Positions 45,355-53,812 of a stretch of 64,000 bases of DNA are shown in pieces; the first letter of the stretch is position 1, and each line of letters starts with the position of its first letter. The notes beneath the pieces were generated by a model. It saw only the letters and a list, made by a program, of their open reading frames with translations. It was not told the DNA's origin and searched no databases. Source of the DNA: Anaeropeptidivorans aminofermentans (GTDB taxonomy: Bacteria > Bacillota > Clostridia > Lachnospirales > UBA5962); the NCBI RefSeq assembly GCF_940670685.1, contig NZ_OW711693.1:1364001-1428000 (forward strand). Direction: 5' to 3'. The position numbers and the translations under genes are program-made.

Positions 45355-46095
45355 ATGAATGTATACAAAACTGCTGAAATAGCAGAAATGATAGGGATAC
45401 ATCCGAATACAGTTCGGTTGTATGAGGAACTAGCGTTAATTCCAAAGCCGGAGCGTCAGCCAAACGGATATCGCGTTTTTACGGATCTTCATATTGAACA
45501 ATTCAAACTTGCCCGGCTTGCATTTGAAGTAGAAGTCTTGCAGAATGGTTTGCGAAAGAAAATTGTCCAAATGGTAAAGGTATCTGCAAGCGGTGATTTT
45601 GATGCCGCTCTCGCTCTTACACAAGACTATCTGGAACAACTCAGGCAGGAGCGTGATAATGCAGAGGAAGCTATTAAAATTGTAAAACAGATTTTATCCG
45701 GTGGTTCAAAAGAGAATAATCTTTCGCTGAAACGGAAAGAAGTGTCCGATTATTTGAATATTTCTATGGACACCCTGCGGAACTGGGAAATGAACGGGCT
45801 TTTCGATGTTAAACGGAAGCAAAACGGGTACCGCGTGTATACCGATGAAGATATAAAGCGCCTGAAAATAATTCGTTCTTTACGATGTGCAAATTATTCT
45901 TTGGAGGCAATTTTGCGTATGCTTCTGCAATTATCCGAAAATCCCAACATTGATATAAAAAAGGTGCTGAATACGCCTCAGGAAGATACGGATATTATTA
46001 CGGTATGCGATAAGCTTATCGTCTCTTTGACGAAAGCCGAGCATAATGCCCAGGAAATGATTCTGAAACTGCAAAATATGAAAATTAGATTTTAA
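45355..46095 (+). CDS. Regulator with two tandem MerR-type DNA-binding domains
   Basis: A 246-residue protein. The first MerR helix-turn-helix (residues 4-70, EMIGIHPNTVRLYEE, NGYRVFTDLHIEQFK) is followed by a helical stretch, then a second MerR domain (about 125-195, VSDYLNISMDTLRNWE, NGYRVYTDEDIKRLK). Ordinary MerR proteins have one such domain and dimerise. It sits 85 nt upstream of an efflux-type MFS gene and probably controls it. CGGAGG lies before the ATG. DNA from here to about 51 kb is somewhat GC-richer than the left part, suggesting acquisition. Confidence 0.85.
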   Translation: MNVYKTAEIAEMIGIHPNTVRLYEELALIPKPERQPNGYRVFTDLHIEQFKLARLAFEVEVLQNGLRKKIVQMVKVSASGDFDAALALTQDYLEQLRQERDNAEEAIKIVKQILSGGSKENNLSLKRKEVSDYLNISMDTLRNWEMNGLFDVKRKQNGYRVYTDEDIKRLKIIRSLRCANYSLEAILRMLLQLSENPNIDIKKVLNTPQEDTDIITVCDKLIVSLTKAEHNAQEMILKLQNMKIRF

Positions 46096-46179
46096 ATAAA
46101 GACTCCATTTTGCCACCAGAGTTTCCGCTTGATTTATACTTTACATTGTAAAAAATCAAGGCCTAAAAGGAGGCTCAAT

Positions 46180-47445
46180 ATGAACACAGACAAAAACCAG
46201 CGACGCTGGGAAGGAAAAGTTGCGGTATTTCTGTTCGGGCAGGGCATTTCACTGTTCGGCTCACAACTTGTGCAGATGGCAATCATTTGGCATGTGACAT
46301 TGGAAACCTCATCAGGAATTTGGGTCACGATGCTGACCGTGGCATCTTTCCTGCCTCAAATGCTGATTTCACCAATTGCGGGAGTATGGGCAGATAGACA
46401 CAGCCGCAAAGTGATTATGATTTTATCCGATGGGATTATTGCAGTTACAACCCTGCTGCTTGCACTGTTTATGATGTCGGGCAACACAGGAACGGCAACC
46501 CTGCCGGTAATTATTATCGTGTCGGCTATTCGTTCCCTTGGCGGAGGAGTTCATTCACCGGCGGTTAACGCCGCCCTTCCTCAAATTGTACCTGAAAATA
46601 AGCTATCCCGTATAAACGGATACAATGGAACGATTCAGTCAGTTGTGCAGTTTGTTTCCCCTATAGCGGCCGGTGCAATTATGGCCGCCGGCCCGATCTA
46701 TAATATCCTTTTAATTGATGTTGTGACTGCAATCATCGGAATCGGTATCCTTGCCATGTTAAAAATACCAAAGCATCAGCTCGCCCTCAAGTCAGAAAAA
46801 ACATCTGCATTTGCAGAAATGCAGGAAGGCTTTCGCTTCATATGGACTCACAGATTTCTAAAAAAGCTGTTTGCTACTTACGGCTTGTATATTTTCCTCT
46901 GTGTTCCTTCGGGTTTTCTCTCAGCCCTTATGATAAAGCGAACCTTTGGCGATAATATCATGTTCTTGACTATGAATGAAGCGGTTGGATTCGCCGGATC
47001 GGTGTTTGCCAGTCTGCTGCTCGGTATGACCGGCGGATTCAAGAACAGAGCTAAAACCCTTTTCTTGGGAATACTGGTTTATGGTACCGCATCTCTTGCC
47101 ATTGGCTTCACAAACGTGTTTTGGCTGTTTGCAGTACTTATGTTCTTTATCGGCTTTACGATACCCGTCGTTCAAACAGCAGTTTTTACACTGGTGCAGG
47201 AAAAGGTCGAGCCTGCGATGATGGGCAGGGTTTTCAGCTTGCTGAATGTTATGTTCAGCGGATTTATGCCCCTTGGCATGGTCATCTTTGGCCCTTTGGC
47301 TGATGTAATACGAATTCAGACAATGGTAATTGTGTGTGCTGTGCCGATTATCCTTCTTGCCATGAATCTTCTCCTGCCCCGAAGCTTCTATCGAGAGGGC
47401 ATCTATACACCGGAAGCCGGAGGAACAGGCGATAAACCAATGTAG
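46180..47445 (+). CDS. MFS efflux transporter, macrolide-efflux (Mef/MFS_3) type
   Basis: A 421-residue, twelve-helix transporter. It has FLFGQGISLFGSQLVQMAI at helix 1, GVWADRHSRKVIMI as the conserved loop 2-3, and ALPQIVPENKLSRING, all typical of the MFS_3/Mef branch that includes macrolide and siderophore exporters. The ATG at 46180 is chosen because AAAGGAGG is well placed; a longer frame from 46129 is not needed. It pairs with the upstream MerR-type regulator, so drug- or toxin-induced efflux is likely; the substrate is not known. Confidence 0.87.
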   Translation: MNTDKNQRRWEGKVAVFLFGQGISLFGSQLVQMAIIWHVTLETSSGIWVTMLTVASFLPQMLISPIAGVWADRHSRKVIMILSDGIIAVTTLLLALFMMSGNTGTATLPVIIIVSAIRSLGGGVHSPAVNAALPQIVPENKLSRINGYNGTIQSVVQFVSPIAAGAIMAAGPIYNILLIDVVTAIIGIGILAMLKIPKHQLALKSEKTSAFAEMQEGFRFIWTHRFLKKLFATYGLYIFLCVPSGFLSALMIKRTFGDNIMFLTMNEAVGFAGSVFASLLLGMTGGFKNRAKTLFLGILVYGTASLAIGFTNVFWLFAVLMFFIGFTIPVVQTAVFTLVQEKVEPAMMGRVFSLLNVMFSGFMPLGMVIFGPLADVIRIQTMVIVCAVPIILLAMNLLLPRSFYREGIYTPEAGGTGDKPM

Positions 47446-47493
47446 CGAACTTGTTTACTGGTGGCCTATGAAATAAAAGCTGAGATGCCGATG

Positions 47494-47550
47494 AATGGTA
47501 AAAATGAAGGCCAGACACGATTCAAGTGTCTGGTCTTCGTTTTTACCATT
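47494..47550 (+). terminator. Long-stem intrinsic terminator after the MFS gene
   Basis: Arms of about 25 bp (AATGGTAAAAATGAAG plus CCAGACAC) pair almost perfectly around a 7-nt loop. The strong inner stem CCAGACAC/GTGTCTGG is followed on the plus strand by TCTTCGTTTTT. Confidence 0.8.
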
Positions 47551-47589
47551 GAAAGTCTTTTTATCCTGCTCTTAGGAGCGAATTTCTGG

Positions 47590-47837
47590 TCCATTGTTCC
47601 AGTGTGCCGGCTACTCCGGTGTGTGAAACCAGTATTCTCCCTTTTCTATAACAGTCAATCCGCTGCCGAAAAGCTGCCGCCATAATCCATCGTCAGATAG
47701 CCTTGATAGAAATAGCTGATATCGCTTTTATAGATTGCCCTTTGCCCCTTGGCATATTCAATGGAGCATTTTGAAAAGCCAATGCCGGCAACCGAATGCC
47801 CGGCATTGCTGAAACGCTCCCATATAGCCCTGGCCAC
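47590..47837 (-). pseudogene. Remnant of a SAM-dependent methyltransferase gene
   Basis: The frame 47655-47837 reads GHSVAGIGFSKCSIEYAKGQ, resembling the GxDxSxxxIxxA region of class I methyltransferases (the usual Asp of GIDFS is replaced by Gly), followed by DISYFYQGYLTMDY. A further piece (GLTVIEKGEYWFHTPE) continues in another frame to about 47590. No start, N-terminus or intact C-terminus remains. Confidence 0.55.
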
Positions 47838-47913
47838 AGTCTAAATTAAGCAGACGACGAAATTATGACGGCAGCCCAACCGAAGTAATCCAATCCACCG
47901 ATTGAACAATAAA

Positions 47914-48297
47914 TTAAGGCTTTCTACCTGCCATGCCTATATCCGGATTCAAATGAGAATATAATACATATGTAGAGATATATTCGTCATTCCAAAATTG
48001 GTTTGTACGCGGCTCATAAAGCGATGGTTTATTTAAATACTTGTTTGGTTCTTTAGGCAAGGTGTTTCCCATACTGCACGCCGTTGGCTTAATTCCAGGT
48101 TGTATAACTGCTGCCGAGTCAATCAAAAGAGCGGCAGTTACCATGTCGGATTCGTCCATGCTTGCAGCATAATCAAAAACAGGCTTTGTGCCGTAGAGAA
48201 TATTGTTTTCTATGCAAAAGTTCTTCACCAGCTTGCCCGGTACCTTTCCTTTTGAGCTTTTAATCCCATAGGACGAGCCAAAGTACCCATATATTGA
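47914..48297 (-). pseudogene. Unassigned coding remnant
   Basis: An open frame of 128 codons without ATG or ribosome site. It reads YGYFGSSYGIKSSKGK near its start and LYEPRTNQFWNDEYISTY near its end. The composition looks like real protein, but I cannot name the family. It lies between two recognisable remnants on the same strand, so it is probably decayed as well. Confidence 0.4.
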
Positions 48298-48870
48298 TTA
48301 TTCTAATTCAGGAAAATAAGTTTCCAATTGTTTGCAGAAATACTCACGCTTGCCACTACGAAGAGTTATGCCAATATCGAAGGCGAGGAGGCCATGTGCT
48401 CCTGTTTCAAGGCAGTAATCAAGTAGCCTTCTGATATTTTCCGCGGTGTCGTTGATAAAGGGAAGAATAGGCGTCATCCAAACAATGGTGAGGATTCCTG
48501 CCTTTTGCGGTTTTTTTAGCACCTCAAAGCGTCTGTGCACACATTTCACTTTACGGTGAATGCTTTGCAAGAGCTCAATATCCCACAGAATCAAATCCGA
48601 CTTGATAATACGGAAAATCTGAAGCTATATTGGTGGACAATTTCCAAGCATTACGGGTAAGCAGTTCGTTTTCTTCGATTGGCAGATACGGATCACTCAT
48701 CGTACCCGTGCCAATCATACAGCAGCGGCGCTTTTTCCGAAGTACTTTCTCAAAAGCTGCGAAGCATTGCTTTTAACCTCTACATCCTCAAATGTGTAGG
48801 TCATGCCGACACTCACTGCGAGAATTCCAGTAGATACAGCCGCGATGGAGATTCATTCCGGTTTTAGGGG
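48298..48870 (-). pseudogene. Frameshifted radical SAM (spore photolyase-like, Rv2578c-type) gene remnant
   Basis: Reading the minus strand, fragments in different frames align with the family. First a degenerate CxxxCxYC region, then MIGTGTMSDPYLPIEENELLT, then LWDIELLQSIHRKVK, then GILTIVWMTPILPFINDTAEN and LRSGKREYFCKQLE to a stop at 48298. At least two frameshifts and an internal deletion (the region between LLQSIHRKVK and RRFEVLKKPQ) make it non-functional. Its upstream end merges into the DUF3788 gene's 3' end. Confidence 0.65.
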
Positions 48871-49347
48871 AGAGGATGGACTTTGCTTCTTTATAGTGCA
48901 CGGAGATGAACTCCCTTTCTTATCTCTTTTTCTTACACGCAGGGAAATCAGTGCCTTGACATCTTCTAGAACTTTCGGCGAGGTAACGTTAATCATCAGC
49001 CAGCGTCCGCCGTTGAAAAGTTTGGTATTTTTGTAAACTTCCCGAACATAGTCAGTGCAGGTTGCAAGCAGCAGTTCTGCTTCCATAATCTCCTTGCCGC
49101 CCACGGATACAAGGCAGGTAAAAAATCCCTCAGTAGGGTAGAGCGTGCAGAGTGCGCGTCCGCTTTTTTTATATTTGATGTTCCAACCGGGCGCACCGGA
49201 ACAGACACTATATTCCACTATGGGAGAAATCTCGTAGGTGTCTTCCAGATGGCGGCATAATTCATCCCATAAAGGGCTGCCGATATATGCAGATACCTCA
49301 GATAAATCCGGCTGGTTATCTTTGGCATAAAACTCATTCCAGTTCAT
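48853..49347 (-). CDS. DUF3788 family protein
   Basis: A 164-residue protein of the DUF3788 family (function unknown). Recognisable pieces are PLWDELCRHLEDTYEISP, APGWNIKYKKSGRALCTLYP and NGGRWLMINVTS. The last 20 or so residues, a Ser/Pro/Lys-rich run, do not look like the family and probably come from read-through into the adjacent decayed radical SAM sequence. The ATG overlaps the stop of the DUF3795 gene by 4 nt (ATGA). Small soluble proteins of this group often accompany DUF3795 and WYL regulators. Confidence 0.75.
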   Translation of the reverse strand: MNWNEFYAKDNQPDLSEVSAYIGSPLWDELCRHLEDTYEISPIVEYSVCSGAPGWNIKYKKSGRALCTLYPTEGFFTCLVSVGGKEIMEAELLLATCTDYVREVYKNTKLFNGGRWLMINVTSPKVLEDVKALISLRVRKRDKKGSSSPCTIKKQSPSSPLKPE

Positions 49348-49772
49348 TTGTTTACGCTCCTCTTTCCGAGTGGATATTCAGCTCCACATCTGATGCAATC
49401 GCCATCATGCAAAGAAATGATACCACCACAGGCAGAACAGGTATACATCTCCTTTTGCTGCACCATTAAAGTCCGTATCCCATGTTCCTTTGCAATAAGG
49501 CTGTTTGCAATCAGACTGATGCCGTAACGAGCACGATAACTTTTATCCAATACTTTAATTTGTTTGCATGGAAAGAGCGAACAGTTAAAACAATAACCGA
49601 CACTCTTTTCTATTGCACAAGCCTTAATGCGGCATTGGCGGCAATGTTCTGGTTTGGTATCGTCCTCCAAGCTGCATCCGGGGCAAGGATTTTTCCCTAA
49701 ATGCTTATAGCATATGGTGCAGTTCATGCCACAGGGTGAAAATGTACATTCTATAAAATCTGGCTGTGGCAT
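49344..49772 (-). CDS. DUF3795 cysteine-rich protein
   Basis: A 142-residue protein with the DUF3795 cysteine pattern: CGMNCTICY, NPCPGCS, HCRQCRIKACA, CFNCSLFPC. An additional C-terminal zinc ribbon (CSACGGIISLHDGDCIRCGA) ends the protein. Metal binding is almost certain; function is unknown. It overlaps the DUF3788 gene by 4 nt and lies 16 nt after the zinc-ribbon gene. AAAGGAGGC precedes the ATG. Confidence 0.8.
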   Translation of the reverse strand: MPQPDFIECTFSPCGMNCTICYKHLGKNPCPGCSLEDDTKPEHCRQCRIKACAIEKSVGYCFNCSLFPCKQIKVLDKSYRARYGISLIANSLIAKEHGIRTLMVQQKEMYTCSACGGIISLHDGDCIRCGAEYPLGKRSVNK

Positions 49773-49788
49773 GAACTACCGCCTCCTT

Positions 49789-50067
49789 TTACTGCGCTTT
49801 CCAACGCTTTAGCATTGGAAAAAACTGCTGCATCATTTCTCGCGCTTTCTTCTCGGTCATGCCGGGATTGTTCTCCACCATTGGTGCGATGCAGATTTCA
49901 ATCATCTCATCCATCGTGCTGTTTGAAGTAAAGCACCCATTTTCATAACAGTATTTGCAGTAGTCGGTGTTCTTGCTGCCGTCGGATTCTGCACCGTACA
50001 AAGTATCCGAGTCCCCCATAGGCATACCACAGCTTTGGCAGAATTTCTGATTTTCGTAGTTCATCAT
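49789..50067 (-). CDS. Small zinc-ribbon protein
   Basis: A 92-residue protein with an N-terminal putative zinc ribbon: CQSCGMPMGDS and, after a loop, YCKYCYENG. The C-terminal half is helical (MTEKKAREMMQQFFPMLKRW). This matches the 'putative zinc ribbon domain' family of small proteins. It is second in the operon behind the WYL regulator gene. The ATG has GGAGG 5 nt upstream. Confidence 0.8.
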   Translation of the reverse strand: MMNYENQKFCQSCGMPMGDSDTLYGAESDGSKNTDYCKYCYENGCFTSNSTMDEMIEICIAPMVENNPGMTEKKAREMMQQFFPMLKRWKAQ

Positions 50068-50125
50068 AATTTCCTCCTTAATTTTAATAATCCTATGATA
50101 TCAAACAAAAGATGACAACTATATG

Positions 50126-51031
50126 TCATGTTCTGTGATGGTCCGCAATTTTTTGTGCGTACTTTGATAATTCCTGCCGCAGTTCGGAAGGTTCCAGAAC
50201 CTGAATCTCAGAACCGAAAGAAAGCAGATAATCAATCACCCAACTGTCCATTGGAAAATCTACTTCTACCAAGAAGCTGCCCTCCGGCTGCGAAGTAACG
50301 CTGGTGCGGTCGAACTCGTCGTAGACTCGAAAGGCAAGGCGGCTTGATATGCACAGCTTCAAATGTACCGTTGAAAAAGGCGGCAATTCTGCTTCGATGG
50401 GTGGGATTTCATCCTCGTAATCCTCGGTAAATATCTGGCCTGTTGGCGATACCTCAATGATTCGCCCAACTTTAAAAAGGCGAAAATCATCAGCCTTGAG
50501 ACAAAATGCCTGCAAGTACCAGTGCTTATCTTTATAGACTAGCTTAAGGGGGCAGATGACGCGATTATTTGTTTTACCTGACACACCGCAATAGGTAAGG
50601 GCGAGCATCTGCCGCCCCATAATTGCAGTCTTTAGCAGTTCGAATCTGGCGGTATCCGTCGGGCCCATTCCCCAACGAGAGAAATCCACTTCAATCCAAT
50701 TACGGCGCGGCTTTCGGAATGCTGTTCCGAGCTTTTGCAGCAAGGTATCCACATTTCGGTCAGCCACTTTCAAGCTCTGTATGGCAAAGAGCAGCTCATT
50801 CTGCTCATCATCGGAAAGAAGCGTTTTGTCAAATGTATAACCGGGCATCAAAGAGATGCCGCCGCCCTTTCCTGCCGAGGCGTAAATAGGAACACCCGCC
50901 ATAGAGAGCGTTTCCACATCTCGATAGATGGTCCGTACTGAAACCTCTAAAATGTGGGAAAGTTCAGGGGCAGTCATCATCCCCTTTTCCAACAGTAGGT
51001 AAAGAATCCGAAACAGACGGTCATTCTTCAT
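50126..51031 (-). CDS. YafY-type HTH/WYL-domain transcriptional regulator
   Basis: A 301-residue regulator from the MKNDRLFRIL start at 51031, the usual family start; 51046 (TTG) is possible. The N-terminal HTH_11 (APELSHILEVSVRTIYRDVETL) is followed by a WYL domain with CPLKLVYKDKHWYLQAFC and a C-terminal WCX extension ending SKYAQKIADHHR. WYL domains sense nucleic acids or nucleotides in the studied cases. It leads the zinc-ribbon/DUF3795/DUF3788 operon, which it may control. Confidence 0.88.
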   Translation of the reverse strand: MKNDRLFRILYLLLEKGMMTAPELSHILEVSVRTIYRDVETLSMAGVPIYASAGKGGGISLMPGYTFDKTLLSDDEQNELLFAIQSLKVADRNVDTLLQKLGTAFRKPRRNWIEVDFSRWGMGPTDTARFELLKTAIMGRQMLALTYCGVSGKTNNRVICPLKLVYKDKHWYLQAFCLKADDFRLFKVGRIIEVSPTGQIFTEDYEDEIPPIEAELPPFSTVHLKLCISSRLAFRVYDEFDRTSVTSQPEGSFLVEVDFPMDSWVIDYLLSFGSEIQVLEPSELRQELSKYAQKIADHHRT

Positions 51032-51278
51032 ATTCCTCATCCCCAAGATTTATCATTACACACTAGTATAGCACAAAAGTTTGACAGGTTATATGTCGAG
51101 TTTCTGAACTTTTATAAATTATAATCCTCCGAAATAAAAGTACAATATTTCCATATTTTCATTTTCAGACCTTCTTATGATCCGGGATTAATAGCAGAGG
51201 ATTTTGCATGTCAAAATTTGATTGGTTCAAGCCTTATCTGAAACTGAATATATAGTAGGGTGACTTTTCAGTTAAACC

Positions 51279-51425
51279 AAGGAAGAAAAATTAAATGGGC
51301 ATGTAAAAGATTTTACTATTATAAATATAAAAGGAACCTATGGAGATGGAGCTCTTGCCGGCTCAGGGGATAAAGGCACTTTAATTGATAATGTAAAGCT
51401 TCATGGAGAAATTAATTTTACTTAA
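51279..51425 (+). pseudogene. C-terminal fragment of a GLUG-repeat-like surface protein
   Basis: A 48-codon open frame without a start. It reads GTYGDGALAGSGDKGTLIDN, resembling GLUG-type repeats (GxxGxLAGxxxGxIxN) of surface and secreted proteins, and ends FT-stop at 51425. It abuts a truncated TIR gene tail-to-tail, suggesting a deletion junction. Confidence 0.35.
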
Positions 51426-51427
51426 AA

Positions 51428-51610
51428 CTATAATTTCATATTGAGGCTTAGCAATATCATATCTATAAATTTGCAAATACTATCTCCAGATTTTAAAGCA
51501 AACTTGTCATACCAGGCTTCTATATGATTATCCCTTAACCTTTTTACTAATGGGGGGACAAACTTATCTTTGTCCCCCCTTGTATGACTAATAAAAATAT
51601 CATATAGCAT
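51428..51610 (-). pseudogene. Truncated TIR-domain gene
   Basis: It starts normally: AAAGAGGTG ribosome site, ATG, then YDIFISHTRGDKDKFVPPLV and AWYDKFALKSGDSI, the first half of a bacterial TIR domain. After about residue 47 the family sequence is lost and the frame stops at 60 residues, so the catalytic glutamate region and all further domains are missing. Bacterial TIR proteins commonly act in phage defence by NAD cleavage; this one cannot be active. Confidence 0.6.
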
Positions 51611-51740
51611 AGAACACCTCTTTCATTTCATCCTTTATGCTATTATAATACACTCAATAGATTTTATGTAAATACTGCTTGCAGCTACTTATAAAGCTCT
51701 GATTATACCGTAAATCCTATTTAGATACTTGGCCTAATTT

Positions 51741-51802
51741 AAACGACGGTTGATGTTCGGGAACATTCTTTTTGAGATGTCCGAACATCGGTCGTCGTTT
51801 TC
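51741..51802. terminator. Strong terminator-like hairpin
   Basis: AACGACG plus GATGTTCGG pairs with CCGAACATC plus CGTCGTT; the plus-strand side is followed by TTCT. No complete gene ends next to it; it may be left over from lost DNA. Confidence 0.5.
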
Positions 51803-51859
51803 TATAACCAACTGTGCTTATTTGTGAGAATTCATTGTTTTTAGCTTTAGCAATTAATT

Positions 51860-52108
51860 TTACATCTGGATTTGAAATCTTAAGTCTGGCAATAAAAAGT
51901 AAAAAAGAACTTCTGAACGCCAGTATCTAATTTGCTTTTCGATTTTTTTGTTATAAAACAAGTGTTTGTGCATATTGAATTCCTTATAATCTGAAGTTGC
52001 ATATGGATGTCCCATAACGGGCAAGTAATATATAAGTAAGCCTGTTTCAAAAAATCTAAAGAGCAATACCATACAAGAATGCCATGGCGGCAATATATTG
52101 CATATCAA
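51860..52108 (-). pseudogene. Possible tyrosine-recombinase remnant
   Basis: The frame contains HSCMVLLFRFFETG and IYYLPVMGH, which loosely recall the RHxxA and LGH boxes of tyrosine recombinases. The catalytic tyrosine region is not recognisable. It would fit the idea that mobile DNA passed through here, but the match is weak. Confidence 0.22.
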
Positions 52109-52216
52109 TAATAGTCTTGTTTAAGTTTATGTTGGTATATTATCTTTTTTAAAATGACGATTCTGATTCATCGTCTAAAAATCAAGAGATACCCAATATG
52201 ATTTTGATTGCAGTTA

Positions 52217-53812
52217 TTATATAGCCCTGTTTTCCATCAATTGCTTAGCAATTGTATAGCCGGCAAAATACGACGGTGCCGAGGTATTTCCATCGACCGG
52301 AAACGGAAAGATTGATGCATCCGCAACAATCAGGCCCTGTACGCCATGTACTCTTCCATACTGGTCGACCACGCCTCTCTGATTAAGCGGCGCCATCCGT
52401 AGAGAACATTGTTGGTGATGGTTGTGTGCAAAATCGGACCGGATAAAATTTTCAAGCTGTTCGTCATCATCAATAACTTCTATAGCAGGAGACAGCAGCT
52501 GATAAGCCGGATCTATCAAAGAAAGATGGATAGCGATATTTTTGATATAGTTTCTGTAAATAGCCTTGGTAACTTCCATATCGGCAGGGTTTTCAAGAAG
52601 CCCCTCGTTTGCAAGCACGATTTTCAGCGGATCGTTACTCTGTATCCGAATGGACCCACGGCTTTCAGGTAATAAGTCCTGAATGACAATCGTTAGTATT
52701 TCATGTGAATAAGACCCTATGAGCTGTATACGGCGGTGGTCCTTGCTGCTGCCTTCAAGAGGATTGGGCAAAAACGCACCCCCGGCATATAATGCGTTGG
52801 GTTCTTCCAGCATTTCCGAAATATTATCGCTGTTGACTGTGAAAAATGAGAAATTCAATGTGTGATTTGTCAGGTTCTTACCCACATTAGGATTATCAAA
52901 GATAATAGGTATCCCTGCTCTTTTAAGATCGGCAGAAGGCCCGATGCCTGAGAGCAATAAAAGCTGGGTGCTATTAATGCCTGCCGATACAATAATCTTT
53001 TTACGTGCAGATGCCTGCAGGCATCTGCCTTCATATAAAAACTCAATACCGGCAGCCCTGCGATTGCCTTTAAATCTAATACGCAGTGCCGTCGACTTAT
53101 AAAGCACCCTCAGCTTTCGCCCGTTTATGCCAAAGCCGTCTGGGGTCATCACATCGGATGAAAAAAATGCGGTAGAGGAACTTTCCCGAAATCCGTCGGG
53201 CGTTTGATATAATTGCCATTGAGTAAAGGCACCCATAGGCGTTTGCGGATTATTGTAATCAAGTATTCGACTCAAGCCGGTGGCACGTTCCGTGGCGAGC
53301 GCTAGTTTTTCCGTCATTGCAGGGATATGAATGGGCATCTGCCTGATTGCAATCCGTCCATCATAACCACGAGTGTCAGAATTATCTGTGTTCCCATTAT
53401 AATTCTCTAATTGAGTAAAGCTTTCAGTCGCTTTCAAAGGGCCCCATTGAGGGCCTAAAAGATTTTCCCATTGCCTGAGTGCATGGGGCGTCGGCCGTAC
53501 ATATTGCTGTCCGTTAACAGAAGAACCGCCGCCAGACAATCTTCCCGTTGTCCAGTCAAATATTCTGTTTTCCACGCTCTGCTGCGGAACTCCGAAACCT
53601 TGCCAAAAATACTGCGGATAAAGATCGGCCATATTTGTGGCTGGTTCTCTCACTAATTTATCTTGATCGTTATTTTCTCCCGCTTCTAACACAAGAACGG
53701 AGTCTCTTCTATTATCTGAGAGTAATTTTGCTATAACAGCACCGGCAGGGCCTGTGCCCACTATAATGTAATCAAAAATCATATTTGAAGAATACGGCAA
53801 AGAGTTTCTCAT
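52217..53812 (-). CDS. GMC-family FAD oxidoreductase
   Basis: A 531-residue flavoprotein of the glucose-methanol-choline family, oxidising alcohols or sugars. The N-terminal FAD motif IVGTGPAGAVIAKLL, the GRLSGGGSSVNGQQYVRP signature and the second GMC signature around SAGINSTQLLLLSGIGP are clear. At the C-terminus the usual HPxGTCxMG is replaced by HHQQCSLRMAP, and the final GNTSAPSYFAGYTIA carries the Asn that often pairs with the catalytic His. No signal peptide. TGGAGGTG precedes the ATG. GMC enzymes are uncommon in strict anaerobes; the electron acceptor and substrate are unknown. It stands alone. Confidence 0.85.
   Translation of the reverse strand: MRNSLPYSSNMIFDYIIVGTGPAGAVIAKLLSDNRRDSVLVLEAGENNDQDKLVREPATNMADLYPQYFWQGFGVPQQSVENRIFDWTTGRLSGGGSSVNGQQYVRPTPHALRQWENLLGPQWGPLKATESFTQLENYNGNTDNSDTRGYDGRIAIRQMPIHIPAMTEKLALATERATGLSRILDYNNPQTPMGAFTQWQLYQTPDGFRESSSTAFFSSDVMTPDGFGINGRKLRVLYKSTALRIRFKGNRRAAGIEFLYEGRCLQASARKKIIVSAGINSTQLLLLSGIGPSADLKRAGIPIIFDNPNVGKNLTNHTLNFSFFTVNSDNISEMLEEPNALYAGGAFLPNPLEGSSKDHRRIQLIGSYSHEILTIVIQDLLPESRGSIRIQSNDPLKIVLANEGLLENPADMEVTKAIYRNYIKNIAIHLSLIDPAYQLLSPAIEVIDDDEQLENFIRSDFAHNHHQQCSLRMAPLNQRGVVDQYGRVHGVQGLIVADASIFPFPVDGNTSAPSYFAGYTIAKQLMENRAI

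Larger units (their letters stand above)
51611..52216. other. Gap with hairpin and possible recombinase remnant
   Basis: It contains a strong hairpin (51741-51802) and a frame (51860-52108, minus) with faint similarity to the C-terminus of tyrosine recombinases. Otherwise AT-rich and non-coding. Confidence 0.4.

Noticed and set aside
51551-51578. GGGGGGACAAA / TTTGTCCCCCC hairpin as a terminator
   Set aside because: It lies inside the TIR coding frame and lacks a T-run on either side.
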